Shown here: positions 43,172 to 52,483 of the stretch, in pieces
Layout: the number at the start of each line of letters is the position of its first letter
How positions within the stretch are numbered: the first letter of the stretch is position 1
NCBI GenBank assembly: GCA_963731035.1
Contig: CAVSUY010000018.1
Coordinates: 62,001 to 126,000, forward strand
Origin: JAANXG01 sp963731035
GTDB lineage: Bacteria; Pseudomonadota; Gammaproteobacteria; Arenicellales; JAANXG01
DNA length: 64,000 nt
Direction of reading: 5' to 3'
Position numbers and translations under genes: made by a program
Notes under the pieces: model-generated
The model's input: the letters and a program-made list of their open reading frames with translations, nothing else
Databases searched by the model: none
What the model was told of the DNA's origin: nothing

Positions 43172-44034
43172 CGTGGAAGCGACCCGATATGTGCTGCGCC
43201 GAGCTCGTCCCGCGATGTGGCGCGGTCCAACTCCATTTTGACCAGGTACTTGATAGCCAGCCACATGCGTTGTCTACGCCGACGTGAATACCATGCTTTT
43301 CGGGTTCCCCGTTCCTTCTCAAGGCACGGCTCCGACTCAATGCCATCCAGGATTCGTACCCACTCATGGCCGGTTTCATAGCCTCTAGCAATCAGCTCAT
43401 GCTTCATCCCCGGGTAGCGTTCGAGCTGCTCCCTGATGCGCGGCAGGTTTTGCCGCCACACTCCCACGCTGCCTTGATGTATCCGGTGTGCGTTGTGCAT
43501 GGCACGCCGGGACGCTTCTGAGGTTTGGGCGAAGGATAAGGTCTCGCTGAACAGGCGCCTGGGAACCAGAAACGGCATGGCGGCGGAGAGAAACGATTGA
43601 ACGGAATCGGGGTCCATGACCAGATCCTCGTATTTGACGGTCATAAATCTAGGATGACTGGTCCGGCGCGCGACAGTGTCGTATCCTGACCAGATTTCGA
43701 ACCCGACCACGTATTGTGAGGGGTCATTGGGATGCCTGCTGCATACCACGTCCCGAGGATCCCGCAGGCAGTAAATCACCCACAGGCGGGGATCCACACG
43801 CAGCAGCCGTCCAGCGGGTACGACCTCATGTGGATGCTTGGATACGCATACACCTCGCAAGCGGCGCGGACGCACCAGTACGCTGACCTCGTGCGGCGCG
43901 AGACTGCTTGTCTCAAAACCACCGCTGACCAGCTCTTTCAACAACGTGGTGCCGGCGCGTGGCGCGCAGCCCACGATATGGATTCGGAACCCCGTCACGC
44001 CTCTTCCCACCCCTTCGAAAACAAGCAAATGCAT
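43168..44034 (-). CDS. Sulfotransferase family protein
   Basis: A 288-residue PAPS-type sulfotransferase: HIVGCAPRAGTTLLKELVSG (residues 19-38) is the 5'-phosphosulfate loop, and LWVIYCLRDPRDVVCSRHP the 3'-phosphate site. The C-terminus is very basic. Upstream on the minus strand TTGATG-17-TATGCA may be the promoter (around 44075-44105). It is translationally coupled to the glycosyltransferase gene. This is a second sulfotransferase, distinct from the one at 35154-36317. Confidence 0.82.
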   Translation of the reverse strand: MHLLVFEGVGRGVTGFRIHIVGCAPRAGTTLLKELVSGGFETSSLAPHEVSVLVRPRRLRGVCVSKHPHEVVPAGRLLRVDPRLWVIYCLRDPRDVVCSRHPNDPSQYVVGFEIWSGYDTVARRTSHPRFMTVKYEDLVMDPDSVQSFLSAAMPFLVPRRLFSETLSFAQTSEASRRAMHNAHRIHQGSVGVWRQNLPRIREQLERYPGMKHELIARGYETGHEWVRILDGIESEPCLEKERGTRKAWYSRRRRQRMWLAIKYLVKMELDRATSRDELGAAHIGSLPR

Positions 44035-44375
44035 TGCCGGTGCCGACCGCCCACCTGACCGGGCAGCGATTATTATTCTACACGCATTGCATAAAGTGGC
44101 GACTGATTCGCATCAAGTTGGCGGCAATTGAGCCTCGTCAGGCAAAATCTTCCTCTCGCGACTTTCTACACGACGCGTCCTTGCCGCTTTATCCGTTGCA
44201 CGTGACCTTTCGGATAGACAGGACCACAAGAGTTGTGACGACAACACAGGCCACGATCCTGACCGGGCAACACGGGAGGTTTCCGCAATCGACACAGTTG
44301 CCTGATACGTATGCTGGTTTGCCGGCGACGAGGTTCCCCGTACCTGACCCATCCTTTTGTTCGTTGGAACCATGC
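44035..44375. other. Non-coding stretch with promoter of the sulfotransferase pair
   Basis: Apart from the likely minus-strand promoter near 44075-44105 I see no supported feature. A short minus-strand frame (44189-44377) has a Cys-rich, partly hydrophobic translation, but it begins in a REP repeat and has no ribosome site, so I do not call it. Confidence 0.4.
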
Positions 44376-44509
44376 AATCGCGACTGAAGTCGCTCCTACA
44401 CTTCGGGGTCCGGCACCGTGCCGCACGTCAGATTGTAGGAGCGGCTTCAGCCGCGATCCGCGTTGTGGACCAGGACCCTATCGTGGCTGAAGCCGCTCCT
44501 ACAATCCGT
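44376..44509. repeat. REP-like repeat cluster (three units)
   Basis: Three units: ATCGCGACTGAAGTCGCTCC near 44377-44396, TAGGAGCGGCTTCAGCCGCG near 44436-44455, and TCGTGGCTGAAGCCGCTCCT near 44481-44500. Orientation alternates. They lie just beyond the stop of the DAHP synthase gene. Confidence 0.8.
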
Positions 44510-44529
44510 GGTTTGGACTCGCGGTGAAC

Positions 44530-45623
44530 TTACGCGGCGGAGCGCAGGCGTTCGGCGGCTTCGGTGAGGAGTTGCTCGGTCTTATCCCAGCCGATGCAGG
44601 CGTCGGTGATGGAAACGCCGTAGCGGAGCTTGGAGGGATCATCGCCCAGCGACTGGTTACCCTCCTCGAGGTTGGACTCCAGCATGATGCCGATGAGGTT
44701 CTCGTTGCCCTGTGCGCGCTGCTCGACCACCGAGTTCCAGACCACCTCCTGGCGCTCATGCTTTTTTTCCGAATTGGCGTGGCTGCAGTCCACCATCAGA
44801 CCCGCAGGCAGGCCCGCGCTTCTCAATTGCTCCACCGCCTCGGCGACGTTGCGGGGATCGTAGTTGGGCTTGTCCTGGCCGCCCCGCAGGATGACATGGC
44901 CCCAAGGGTTGCCCGTGGTCCGCACCACGCAGGTGCAGCCGTTGCCGTCGATGCCCAGGAATGCGTGGGACTCGCGCGCCGATCGCATGGCGTTCATGGC
45001 CACCTCGAGCGAGCCCGTGGTGGAGTTCTTGTAGCCTACCGGCATGGACAGGCCGCTGGCCATCTGGCGATGGGTCTGGCTCTCGGTGGTGCGGGCGCCG
45101 ATGGCCGCCCAGTCCAGGGCGTCGTCGATATACTGCGGCGTAATCGGGTCGAGTATCTCGGTGGCGGTGGGCAATCCCATACCCGCGACGTCGATCAACA
45201 GCTTTCGCGCACGCCGCAGCCCGGTCTCCATGTCGAAGGAACCATCCAGGTGGGGATCGTTGATCAGGCCCTTCCAGCCGACAGTGGTGCGCGGTTTCTC
45301 GAAATATGTGCGCATGACGATGAACAGGGAATCGTTCAAGCGTTCGCGCAGTACGCTCAGGCGCCGCGCGTAGTCCAGCGCCGCCTCGGTGTCGTGGATC
45401 GAGCACGGCCCCACCACCACCAGCAATCGTGGGTCGCGCCCCTCCAATATCGCCGGAATCGTGCCCCGGCTGTCGACGATGGTCCGCTGCGCCGATCGCT
45501 GAGCGGCAGCTCCTCCCTCAACGCATCTGGGGAAACCAGCGGCGTCAGCGATGCGACGTGCAGATCGCGGGTTTGATTCAGGTCCAATGCGGAGACATTC
45601 CGCAGGTCTTGCTTGTCATTCAT
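44530..45623 (-). CDS. aroG: DAHP synthase, class I, copy 1 (one frameshift)
   Basis: 3-deoxy-D-arabino-heptulosonate 7-phosphate synthase joins PEP and erythrose-4-phosphate at the start of aromatic synthesis. The reconstructed product is about 364 residues: GPCSIHD, EKPRTTVGWKGLINDP, IGARTTESQ, CSHANS. The frame breaks near 45495: upstream reads DALREELPLSDR, and the next frame AQRTIVDSRGTIPAILEG; one missing base explains it. A shorter ORF from 45447 lacks the N-terminal regulatory arm. A second copy lies 2.3 kb away. An assembly error is likely. Confidence 0.85.
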
Positions 45624-45833
45624 TCCAATTCAACGTCCGGGAACGGTTCGGGCACCATGGAGCTTGGAAATTATGAGACCGGAGGCAGACGTTATCAATG
45701 ACCAGGCCGCCGTCACGCCCGTTTGGCGCCGTGTCCGCCCGATGGCCCCTGAAATCCACTTGCCACCACAGCGAGGCATCTGGAACAATTGCCGCCCTCT
45801 GAAACCATTCGCCCCAGGCCATCTGCATCCGCT

Positions 45834-46523
45834 TTGAAATTTCCCTCGATTCTACTGTCCCTCGTCCTGCTGACCGCGATCAGCGGCCCCGCCAGCGCCG
45901 ACACCCGCTATGTGACGGATCAGCTCACTATTACCCTGCGCACCGGCCAGGATTCCAGCTACCGCGTGCTTAAGACGCTGCCCACGGGCACGGAGCTGGA
46001 GGTGCTCAGCGACAACAAGGACTCCGGCTATTCAAAGATCCGGACCCCCGACGGCACCGAGGGATACGCTCTGACACGCTACCTGAGCGACAACCCGCCG
46101 GCCAAGGCCAAAGTCGCGGAGCTGCAGAACAAGCTGGAGCAGCTCCAGGCGGCACCGGACCAAGCGCAGAAGCAACTCACGGACCTGCAGGCCAAGTACC
46201 AGTCACTGAAGTTGAAGTACGACACGCTCGAGTTCGAGAACGTCCAGCTCTCCCAGCGCATGGACGCCGTCAAGGGCAATGCCGCCAACGTCGTGGGGCT
46301 GATGGATGAACGCGACGAGGCGCTGCAGCGGGCGAACAAGCTCGCCAGCGAGCTCGAGAAGCTGAAAGTCAGCAACACCGAGCTCGAGAACCACTCCGAC
46401 AAGAAATGGTTCATGGCCGGAGCCGGCGTCCTCATCCTCGGCATCCTGGTGGGTATCATACTGCCCCGCGTCGGCGTCCGCCGGCGGGGCAGGTTCGGTG
46501 GGTCGGGTGACTTTTCGTTCTAG
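45834..46523 (+). CDS. SH3-domain protein of the TIGR04211/YgiM type
   Basis: Envelope protein of about 229 residues: signal peptide (KFPSILLSLVLLTAISGPASA), a bacterial SH3 domain (RYVTDQLTITLRTGQDSSYR...GYALTRYLSD), a coiled coil of about 100 residues, a C-terminal membrane helix (FMAGAGVLILGILVGIILP) and a basic tail. This is the YgiM layout; it probably binds peptidoglycan. The start is uncertain: no ATG fits, and TTG 45834 gives the best signal peptide, with TTG 45789 as alternative. Confidence 0.8.
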   Translation: MKFPSILLSLVLLTAISGPASADTRYVTDQLTITLRTGQDSSYRVLKTLPTGTELEVLSDNKDSGYSKIRTPDGTEGYALTRYLSDNPPAKAKVAELQNKLEQLQAAPDQAQKQLTDLQAKYQSLKLKYDTLEFENVQLSQRMDAVKGNAANVVGLMDERDEALQRANKLASELEKLKVSNTELENHSDKKWFMAGAGVLILGILVGIILPRVGVRRRGRFGGSGDFSF

Positions 46524-46582
46524 CGGCCCCCGGGGCGCCACGCCGAACACCGGATTGTCGGTCAAGGCCTATGGCCAAGGGT

Positions 46583-46620
46583 GGTAATCGCGGCTGAAGC
46601 CGCTCCTGCAATCCGGGGTT
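46583..46620. repeat. REP-like repeat, single unit
   Basis: ATCGCGGCTGAAGCCGCTCC near 46587-46606, followed by TGCAATCCGGGG, between the convergent SH3-protein and sat genes. Confidence 0.7.
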
Positions 46621-46646
46621 ACGCGTCGAAGCGAGCTACAGGCCGC

Positions 46647-47840
46647 TCAGGCCTGGCCGAGAGACTGGTAGTAGCTCATCAGGATCTGCGCCACCTCCGG
46701 CCGTGAGAATTCCTCGGGCGGGGCGGTCCCGGCACCCAGCATCTCCCGCACCCTGGTCCCCGACAGGATTACGAAGTCCTCCATGGCATGGTCCGGGGCA
46801 TCACGCATCATCACCACCCGGTTGAGCTTCTTCGAATACGCAGTGTGGTCCGCCTTGTAGATCTGGATATCCAGGGCGCCCGCCGGCACCTCTTGGTCGA
46901 ATATCTCCTGGGCGTCGAAGGGCCCGTAGTAGCTCCCTACCCCGGCGTGGTCACGGCCCACTATCAAGTGCGTGGCGCCCATGTTCTGCCGGAAGACCGC
47001 GTGCAGTACCGCCTCGCGGGGGCCGGCGTACAGCATGTCGAAGCCGTAGCCGGTAATCATGACGCTGTTGGGCGGGAAGTACAGCTCGGCCATCTTGCGG
47101 ATGGCGGCGTCCCGGACGGACGCGGGAATGTCCCCGGGCTTGAGCTTGCCGAGCAGCATGTGAACCACGCAGCCGTCGGCGCCGACATCCTTCATCGCCA
47201 TCTTGCACAACTCCTCGTGCGCCCGGTGCATGGGGTTGCGGGTCTGGAACGCCACCACCGTCTCCCAGCCGCGCTCGGCGATCTCGTCCCTGATCTGCAC
47301 GGCAGTGCGGAAGGTGTTGGGAAACTCGGTCTCGAAATAGCTGAAACCGAGGACCTCGAGCGGACCGGACACACAGTAGCGTCCTGACTCAGCAAACACG
47401 GCTACCCCGGGGTGGACGGGGTCGCGGGTACCGAAGATTCCGGCAGTCATCAGGTCCAGATCCTCGTCGCTCACGGCCTCGACTCCCTGCACGTCCATCA
47501 CCGCCAGCACCGGGTTGCCTTCCACGTTCGGGTCACGCAGCGCGACCCTGGAACCCTCGGATATACCCGAGGCATCGCGGCTCAGGTTCAGGATCGGCAC
47601 GGGCCAGAACAGGCCCCCGGCGGTCCGCATGGACTCGCACACCGACAGCGCGTCGGCCTTGTTCATGTACCCCGTGAGAGGATTGAAGTAACCGGCACCG
47701 AGCATCACCGCGTTGGCGGCGGCCCCGGAGGTGAGCAGCAGTGACGGCAGTCCTTCGGCCTCCCGAAGCAGGGCTTCGCGCTCGCCGGCATCGTCCACGA
47801 ACAAGGGGTTCAGTCGTTCAGAGCCATGAGGCCTGATCAT
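46647..47840 (-). CDS. sat: Sulfate adenylyltransferase (ATP sulfurylase)
   Basis: Single-subunit ATP sulfurylase of 397 residues, which interconverts sulfate plus ATP with APS plus pyrophosphate. It has the nucleotide motif QTRNPMHRAHE, the GRDHAGVGSYYGPFDAQ loop and LSGTRVREML at the end. Unlike E. coli CysD/CysN it is the homo-oligomeric form that sulfur oxidisers use in reverse to make ATP; assimilatory use and PAPS supply for the two sulfotransferases are equally possible. No aprAB or APS kinase gene is in the window. ATG 47840 is the start. Confidence 0.95.
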   Translation of the reverse strand: MIRPHGSERLNPLFVDDAGEREALLREAEGLPSLLLTSGAAANAVMLGAGYFNPLTGYMNKADALSVCESMRTAGGLFWPVPILNLSRDASGISEGSRVALRDPNVEGNPVLAVMDVQGVEAVSDEDLDLMTAGIFGTRDPVHPGVAVFAESGRYCVSGPLEVLGFSYFETEFPNTFRTAVQIRDEIAERGWETVVAFQTRNPMHRAHEELCKMAMKDVGADGCVVHMLLGKLKPGDIPASVRDAAIRKMAELYFPPNSVMITGYGFDMLYAGPREAVLHAVFRQNMGATHLIVGRDHAGVGSYYGPFDAQEIFDQEVPAGALDIQIYKADHTAYSKKLNRVVMMRDAPDHAMEDFVILSGTRVREMLGAGTAPPEEFSRPEVAQILMSYYQSLGQA

Positions 47841-47931
47841 TCTCTTCTCCTGACAACGTTGGTGATCAATACGACCGCGCGCGGGAGCATGTTATTCTCC
47901 CCCCGCCCGGTCGAAATGCACTGCTGGAGGA

Positions 47932-49002
47932 TTACGCGGCCGCTTGGCGCGCGCGGCGCGTTTTAACGGATTCCGCGAGCTGTTTCAACAGCTCCGAGGT
48001 GTCGTCCCAACCCAGGCAGGCGTCCGTGATGCTCTGGCCATGGACCAGCTCCCCGCCCGGCTCTACATCCTGGCGCCCTTCGACGAGATGGCTCTCGATC
48101 ATCACTCCCATGACGCGGTTCTCGCCGCCGGCGATTTGTCGCATGACGTCCGCGCCCACCTCCATCTGCCTGCGGGGCTGCTTGCGGCTGTTGGCATGAC
48201 TGAAATCGATCATGATCCGGGTGGGGCTGATGCCGGCGTCTTCCAGGGCCGCGGCGGCCGCCTGCACGCTGCCGGCATCGTAGTTCGGCTGCCGCCCGCC
48301 GCGCAGGATCACGTGACCATCCTCGTTGCCGGAGGTGGAGAAAATCGCGGTGTGACCCTGCTTCGTTACCGACAGGAAGTGGTGTGGATGGCTGGCCGCG
48401 CTGACCGCGTCGACCGCAATCTTGAGGTTGCCGTCGGTCCCGTTCTTGAATCCCACGGGGCAGGACAGTCCGGACGCCAACTGACGATGACCCTGGCTCT
48501 CGGTGGTACGGGCCCCGATGGCGCCCCAGCTCACCAGATCGGCGATGTATTGCGGAGAGATCAGATCCAGGTACTCGGTGCCCGCGGGCACTCCCATTTC
48601 GTTGAGCTCGACCAGCAGCTCGCGCGCCAGCGCAAGACCCTTGTTGATGTGGAATGACTCGTCCAGGTCGGGGTCGTTGATCAGGCCTTTCCATCCGACT
48701 GTGGTGCGCGGCTTCTCGAAATAGACCCGCATCACGACCTCCAACTCCGCATGGAGCTGGGCGCGAAGCCCCTTCAGCCGCGCGGCGTATTCCGCCGCCG
48801 CGTCGATATCGTGGATGGAGCACGGGCCCACAATCACCAGCAGACGGTCATCCTCGTCGTTCAGTATGCGGTGGATCGATTCACGGGCGCCGTGCACGAC
48901 CTCCGACACGTGCTCGTTCAAGGGGAATTTCTCGATGAGCTGCGACGGCGGAACCAGTTCTTTGGTTTCCACGATACGCAGATCGTCTGTGTTGTATCTC
49001 AT
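47932..49002 (-). CDS. aroG: DAHP synthase, class I, copy 2
   Basis: Intact second DAHP synthase (356 residues), starting MRYNTDDLRIVETKELVPPS, close to E. coli AroG/F/H length. It shows VGPCSIHDIDAA, EKPRTTVGWKGLINDPDL, GAIGARTTESQGHRQLASG and IDFSHANSRKQ. The frame could extend to 49065 but conserved sequence starts at 49002. The two copies differ strongly in the N-terminal arm, the part that sets feedback control, so they may answer to different aromatic amino acids. Confidence 0.95.
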   Translation of the reverse strand: MRYNTDDLRIVETKELVPPSQLIEKFPLNEHVSEVVHGARESIHRILNDEDDRLLVIVGPCSIHDIDAAAEYAARLKGLRAQLHAELEVVMRVYFEKPRTTVGWKGLINDPDLDESFHINKGLALARELLVELNEMGVPAGTEYLDLISPQYIADLVSWGAIGARTTESQGHRQLASGLSCPVGFKNGTDGNLKIAVDAVSAASHPHHFLSVTKQGHTAIFSTSGNEDGHVILRGGRQPNYDAGSVQAAAAALEDAGISPTRIMIDFSHANSRKQPRRQMEVGADVMRQIAGGENRVMGVMIESHLVEGRQDVEPGGELVHGQSITDACLGWDDTSELLKQLAESVKTRRARQAAA

Positions 49003-49149
49003 GTCCTGATTGTCTTGTCGCTGGGGTCTGTTCTGTACGGCGGAAGGCCTGAAAAACGGCCGCATCGCTGCGAACTGGGGAGCATAACACGGTCCGTGCC
49101 CGGGAAACCCGTCCGCCGGCCGCTGACGCGGCGCCCTGGGCCGACCCGA

Positions 49150-49659
49150 TCAGTCCGCCAACTGCCTCAGGATCGTCGGTGTGAGAAGCCATTGCAGTTC
49201 ACCCGCGCCCCGTCCCGGTGCCGAGTGGAACTCGATCAAACAGGCGCCCGCCTTCTTGAACCGCGCGAAGCTTCCGCACTCGCCGGCCGTGAACCAGCCC
49301 ATGAGCTCGGAGAGGTCCGGTTCGTGTCCCACGAGCGCGACCGCCGCTTGTGCCGGGCAACTTGCAAGCCAGCGACAGATCTCGGCCGGCTTTCCGGCCG
49401 GCTGCAACGCGTCGACGACCACGGGCAGGCCGCCCGCGTCGACGGCCGCTGCGATCAGGTCCGCGGTTTGACGGGCGCGCCGGTAGGGGCTGGTGGCCAC
49501 GAACCCCAGATCGGGAATCAGGCTCAGAAGGCCGGCAGCCGTCTGGCGGCTGCGTTCTACGCCCTTGGTGGTCAGCGGGCGCTCGGAATCCGGCCGTCCG
49601 GTCCTCGAGAATTCCGTCCGATCCTCGGCAATGCCGTGGCGAAATAACACCACGCGCAT
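49150..49659 (-). CDS. sixA: Phosphohistidine phosphatase SixA
   Basis: A 169-residue histidine phosphatase that removes phosphate from phospho-His in phosphotransfer proteins. The catalytic RHG is at residues 7-9 (VVLFRHGIAEDR), with ATSPYRRARQTADLI and a second His in ALVGHEPDLSELM. Length matches E. coli SixA (161). Its partner proteins are not in the window. Confidence 0.92.
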   Translation of the reverse strand: MRVVLFRHGIAEDRTEFSRTGRPDSERPLTTKGVERSRQTAAGLLSLIPDLGFVATSPYRRARQTADLIAAAVDAGGLPVVVDALQPAGKPAEICRWLASCPAQAAVALVGHEPDLSELMGWFTAGECGSFARFKKAGACLIEFHSAPGRGAGELQWLLTPTILRQLAD

Positions 49660-49664
49660 GAACG

Positions 49665-50234
49665 TCAGACCGTTTCCGCCAGCAGCGATTCGATATAGGC
49701 CTCGAGGGTCTTGGCGTTCATGTCAGCGGGGCGGATCTCGCCGATGCTTCGATGACGCACCCGGCCGGACTTGTCGAGCAGATAGAACGTGGGCCAGTAC
49801 CGATTGCCCATGGCATTCCAGTACGAAAAGTCGTTGTCTATCATCACCGGGGAGCTCAGCGCCAGCTTCGCGACCTCCTCCTTCACGCTTGTGCGCTCGG
49901 CCTCGTACTCAAACTCCGGAGTATGCACGCCGATTACAACCAGACCTCGATCCCCGAACCGTGCCTGGAGGTCCTTGATCCAGGGAATGGATCGCTGGCA
50001 GTTCCAGCAGCCGTAGGTCCAGAAATCGATCAACACGACCTTGCCTTCGAGGTCGGCAAGCTTCAGTGGCGCGGAATTGATCCAATCGCTGTCGCCGCCA
50101 TGGGTAAACTCCGGCGCCTGCCAGGGTGCATCCACCACCACCGGTTCCGCCCCCAGCGCCCAGGGACGAGCGGAAACGACCCACAGGACCGCCGCGGCGG
50201 CGGCGATGTACAGCAATGATCGAAGAGACTTCAC
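49665..50234 (-). CDS. TlpA/ResA-like membrane-anchored thioredoxin
   Basis: A 189-residue periplasmic thiol-disulfide protein. An N-terminal signal anchor (SLRSLLYIAAAAAVLWVV) precedes a thioredoxin fold whose active site is CWNC (DFWTYGCWNCQRS), with the cis-Pro region YWPTFYLLDKSGRVR. The GTG 50234 start has GAAAGAGGT close upstream. The frame continues to 50399 but without coding character. It lies in series with sixA, 5 bases apart. The likely role is disulfide reduction or peroxiredoxin-like redox work in the periplasm. Confidence 0.85.
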   Translation of the reverse strand: MKSLRSLLYIAAAAAVLWVVSARPWALGAEPVVVDAPWQAPEFTHGGDSDWINSAPLKLADLEGKVVLIDFWTYGCWNCQRSIPWIKDLQARFGDRGLVVIGVHTPEFEYEAERTSVKEEVAKLALSSPVMIDNDFSYWNAMGNRYWPTFYLLDKSGRVRHRSIGEIRPADMNAKTLEAYIESLLAETV

Positions 50235-50425
50235 AGTGACCTCTTTCCGGTAGACGGCCCTCCGGCTCTGCTCAATCGACGAAGCCCAGTATAGCCCTAT
50301 TCCGTGCGTGATGCCGGGGCTGCGTGGCCGGGGTTCACCACAATTTATCAGCGGATTGCCAGGACTTGTGACATCCGCCGACAGAACAGTCAGGTTCAAT
50401 ATGGCGCCAAAGGAGCGCTATAACA

Positions 50426-52483
50426 ATGAACAACCTCTATCGTCTCACGGCTGTAATTCTGTACCTGCTGACGCCGCTGGCCGGTGCGAGCGTCCCGGGC
50501 CCCGGCGGGCACGGCGATACGGTAGCGCTGGACGACGTGCGGAGCGGTTCTCTGCTCGTGCCCGCAGGTGGCGAAACGATCGGCTACGTGCCGCTGCCGG
50601 TGATGAAGACTGCCGTCGACATCTCCGTCACCGGCGTCGCCGCACACGTGGAAGTCAGCCAGACGTTCGGCAACCCGTCGACCCGCTGGCTGGAAGCGGT
50701 CTACGTCTTTCCCTTGCCGGCCGACAGTGCCGTGACCCACCTCCGCATGGCGGTGGCGGACCGGATTATCGAAGGCGTGGTGGAAGAAAAGCACAAGGCC
50801 CGGCAGAGATATACCCACGCCAGACAGCAAGGCAACAAGGCGGCCTTGGTGGAGCAGCAGCGACCCAACCTGTTCACCAGCTCGGTGGCCAACATCCCCC
50901 CGGGCGAGTCGATCACCGTCACGCTTTCCTATCTCCAGACTGTGTCCCGAATGGATGACGCCTACAGCCTGCGCGTGCCGCTGGTTGCAGGCCCGCGATA
51001 CCTGCCACCGGGTGCGGTGCACGCCATGGGGCGCGCGCGGGATGGTACAAGCACCTCCGCAGGGCCGGCGCTGCAGAACCCGAACACCATACCGCCGGCC
51101 TTCGGCAAGGTGAATCCGGTCTCCATTCGCTTCGATCTGGACGCCGGTTTCGAGCTCGACACGGTCACGAGTTCCTATCACGACGTCGATATCTCCCGCA
51201 GCGGAAACTCGCGGGCCAGTGGGCACCTGGCGGCCAAGTACTTTGCGGACCGTGACTTCGACCTGCGGTGGCGGCCGGTGACCGGTGCCGCGCCGCGGGC
51301 CGCCGCTTTCATCGACCGCCAGGGCGACCACGCCTGGCTGCTGCTGATGCTGCAGCCGCCGCTGCCGCACACCGCGATGCCCTCGCCGCCGCGGGATTTG
51401 ATCCTGATCATCGATGCCTCGGGCTCGATGTACGGCGACTCCATCGAGCAGGCACGGGCATCGGCACGTTTCGCGCTGTCCACGCTCGGGCCCTCCGACC
51501 GTTTCAACCTGATTCGTTTCAGCGACGCGGCTACGATGCTGTTTCCGTCGCCGCAACCGGCGGACCCCGCGGCCCTCGCCCAGGCGGAACGCTTTCTGTC
51601 CGCGACTCGCGCCGAGGGGGGCACCAACATGGCGGCGGCCCTTCGCCGCGCCTTCGACAATCCGTCTGCCCCGGATGCCCTGCGCCAACTGGTGTTCCTC
51701 ACCGACGGGGCGGTGGGCAACGAAACCGCTTTGTTCTCCATGATCGCGGCGGGCACCCGCACCGCGCGACTGTTCGCGGTGGGCATCGGCTCCGCGCCGA
51801 ACGGTTATTTCATGCGGCGGGCGGCCCGCGTGGGCCGGGGCACCTACACCTTCATCGGCCGCCGCGGCGAGGTCGCGTCGAGAATGGCGGCCCTCTTCGA
51901 CCGCATCCGGAAGCCGGCACTGACCGATATCCGGATCGACTGGCGCGGTGCCGTGGCGCAGCCCGGCGACGCGCGCGTCCCCGATCTCTATTACGGCGAG
52001 CCCCTTACGCTGACATCCCGCGTGAAAGGATTCCGCGGTCTCACAGTGAGTGGCCGCTACGCCGGACAGTCGTGGAGCCAGGAGGTCGAAGCCGATGCGG
52101 CGACACAGGCGGAATGGGTATCCACCCTGTGGGCCCGCAACCGGATCAAGCAGCTGCGGGACGACCTGCTCGGCGGCGGCGACAGGGAGCAGGTGAAGGA
52201 AAGCATCACCCGGATCGGTCTCGAGCACCAGCTGGTGACGCCCTACACCAGCCTGGTGGCGGTTGAACGGCGGATCAGCCGTCGTCCGTCGGATCCCCTG
52301 TATCATGCCGACGCGCCGGTGAACCTGCCGAAGGGCTGGAGCTACCGGCACGTCTTCGGGTCACTGCCCCAGACCGCTCTGGGCTGGAGTGCCCGGCTGG
52401 CGGAAGGATTGGCCCTGCTCGCGCTGGGTCTGGCGTTGCTGTGGCTCGTTGGCGCAAGACCGTCGCTGCGGTCGCGGCACTGA
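50426..52483 (+). CDS. Sortase target protein with VIT and VWA domains
   Basis: Exported 685-residue protein of the marine proteobacterial sortase target type. It has a signal peptide (MNNLYRLTAVILYLLTPLAG), a VIT domain (to ~residue 160), a VWA domain with the MIDAS motif DASGSMYGDS near residue 328, and a C-terminal sorting signal: LPQTA at residues 647-651, a hydrophobic helix and a basic tail. AAAGGAG lies upstream of the ATG. The sortase gene overlaps its end by 43 bases, so it is the dedicated substrate. It may act in adhesion or metal-dependent protein binding at the surface. Confidence 0.93.
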   Translation: MNNLYRLTAVILYLLTPLAGASVPGPGGHGDTVALDDVRSGSLLVPAGGETIGYVPLPVMKTAVDISVTGVAAHVEVSQTFGNPSTRWLEAVYVFPLPADSAVTHLRMAVADRIIEGVVEEKHKARQRYTHARQQGNKAALVEQQRPNLFTSSVANIPPGESITVTLSYLQTVSRMDDAYSLRVPLVAGPRYLPPGAVHAMGRARDGTSTSAGPALQNPNTIPPAFGKVNPVSIRFDLDAGFELDTVTSSYHDVDISRSGNSRASGHLAAKYFADRDFDLRWRPVTGAAPRAAAFIDRQGDHAWLLLMLQPPLPHTAMPSPPRDLILIIDASGSMYGDSIEQARASARFALSTLGPSDRFNLIRFSDAATMLFPSPQPADPAALAQAERFLSATRAEGGTNMAAALRRAFDNPSAPDALRQLVFLTDGAVGNETALFSMIAAGTRTARLFAVGIGSAPNGYFMRRAARVGRGTYTFIGRRGEVASRMAALFDRIRKPALTDIRIDWRGAVAQPGDARVPDLYYGEPLTLTSRVKGFRGLTVSGRYAGQSWSQEVEADAATQAEWVSTLWARNRIKQLRDDLLGGGDREQVKESITRIGLEHQLVTPYTSLVAVERRISRRPSDPLYHADAPVNLPKGWSYRHVFGSLPQTALGWSARLAEGLALLALGLALLWLVGARPSLRSRH

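Noticed and set aside
44189..44377. Small Cys-rich membrane-like ORF on the minus strand
   Set aside because: Starts within a REP repeat, no ribosome site, no recognised family.
50396..52351. Long minus-strand frame opposite the sortase target
   Set aside because: Antisense shadow; the plus strand has signal peptide, VIT, VWA and sorting signal.
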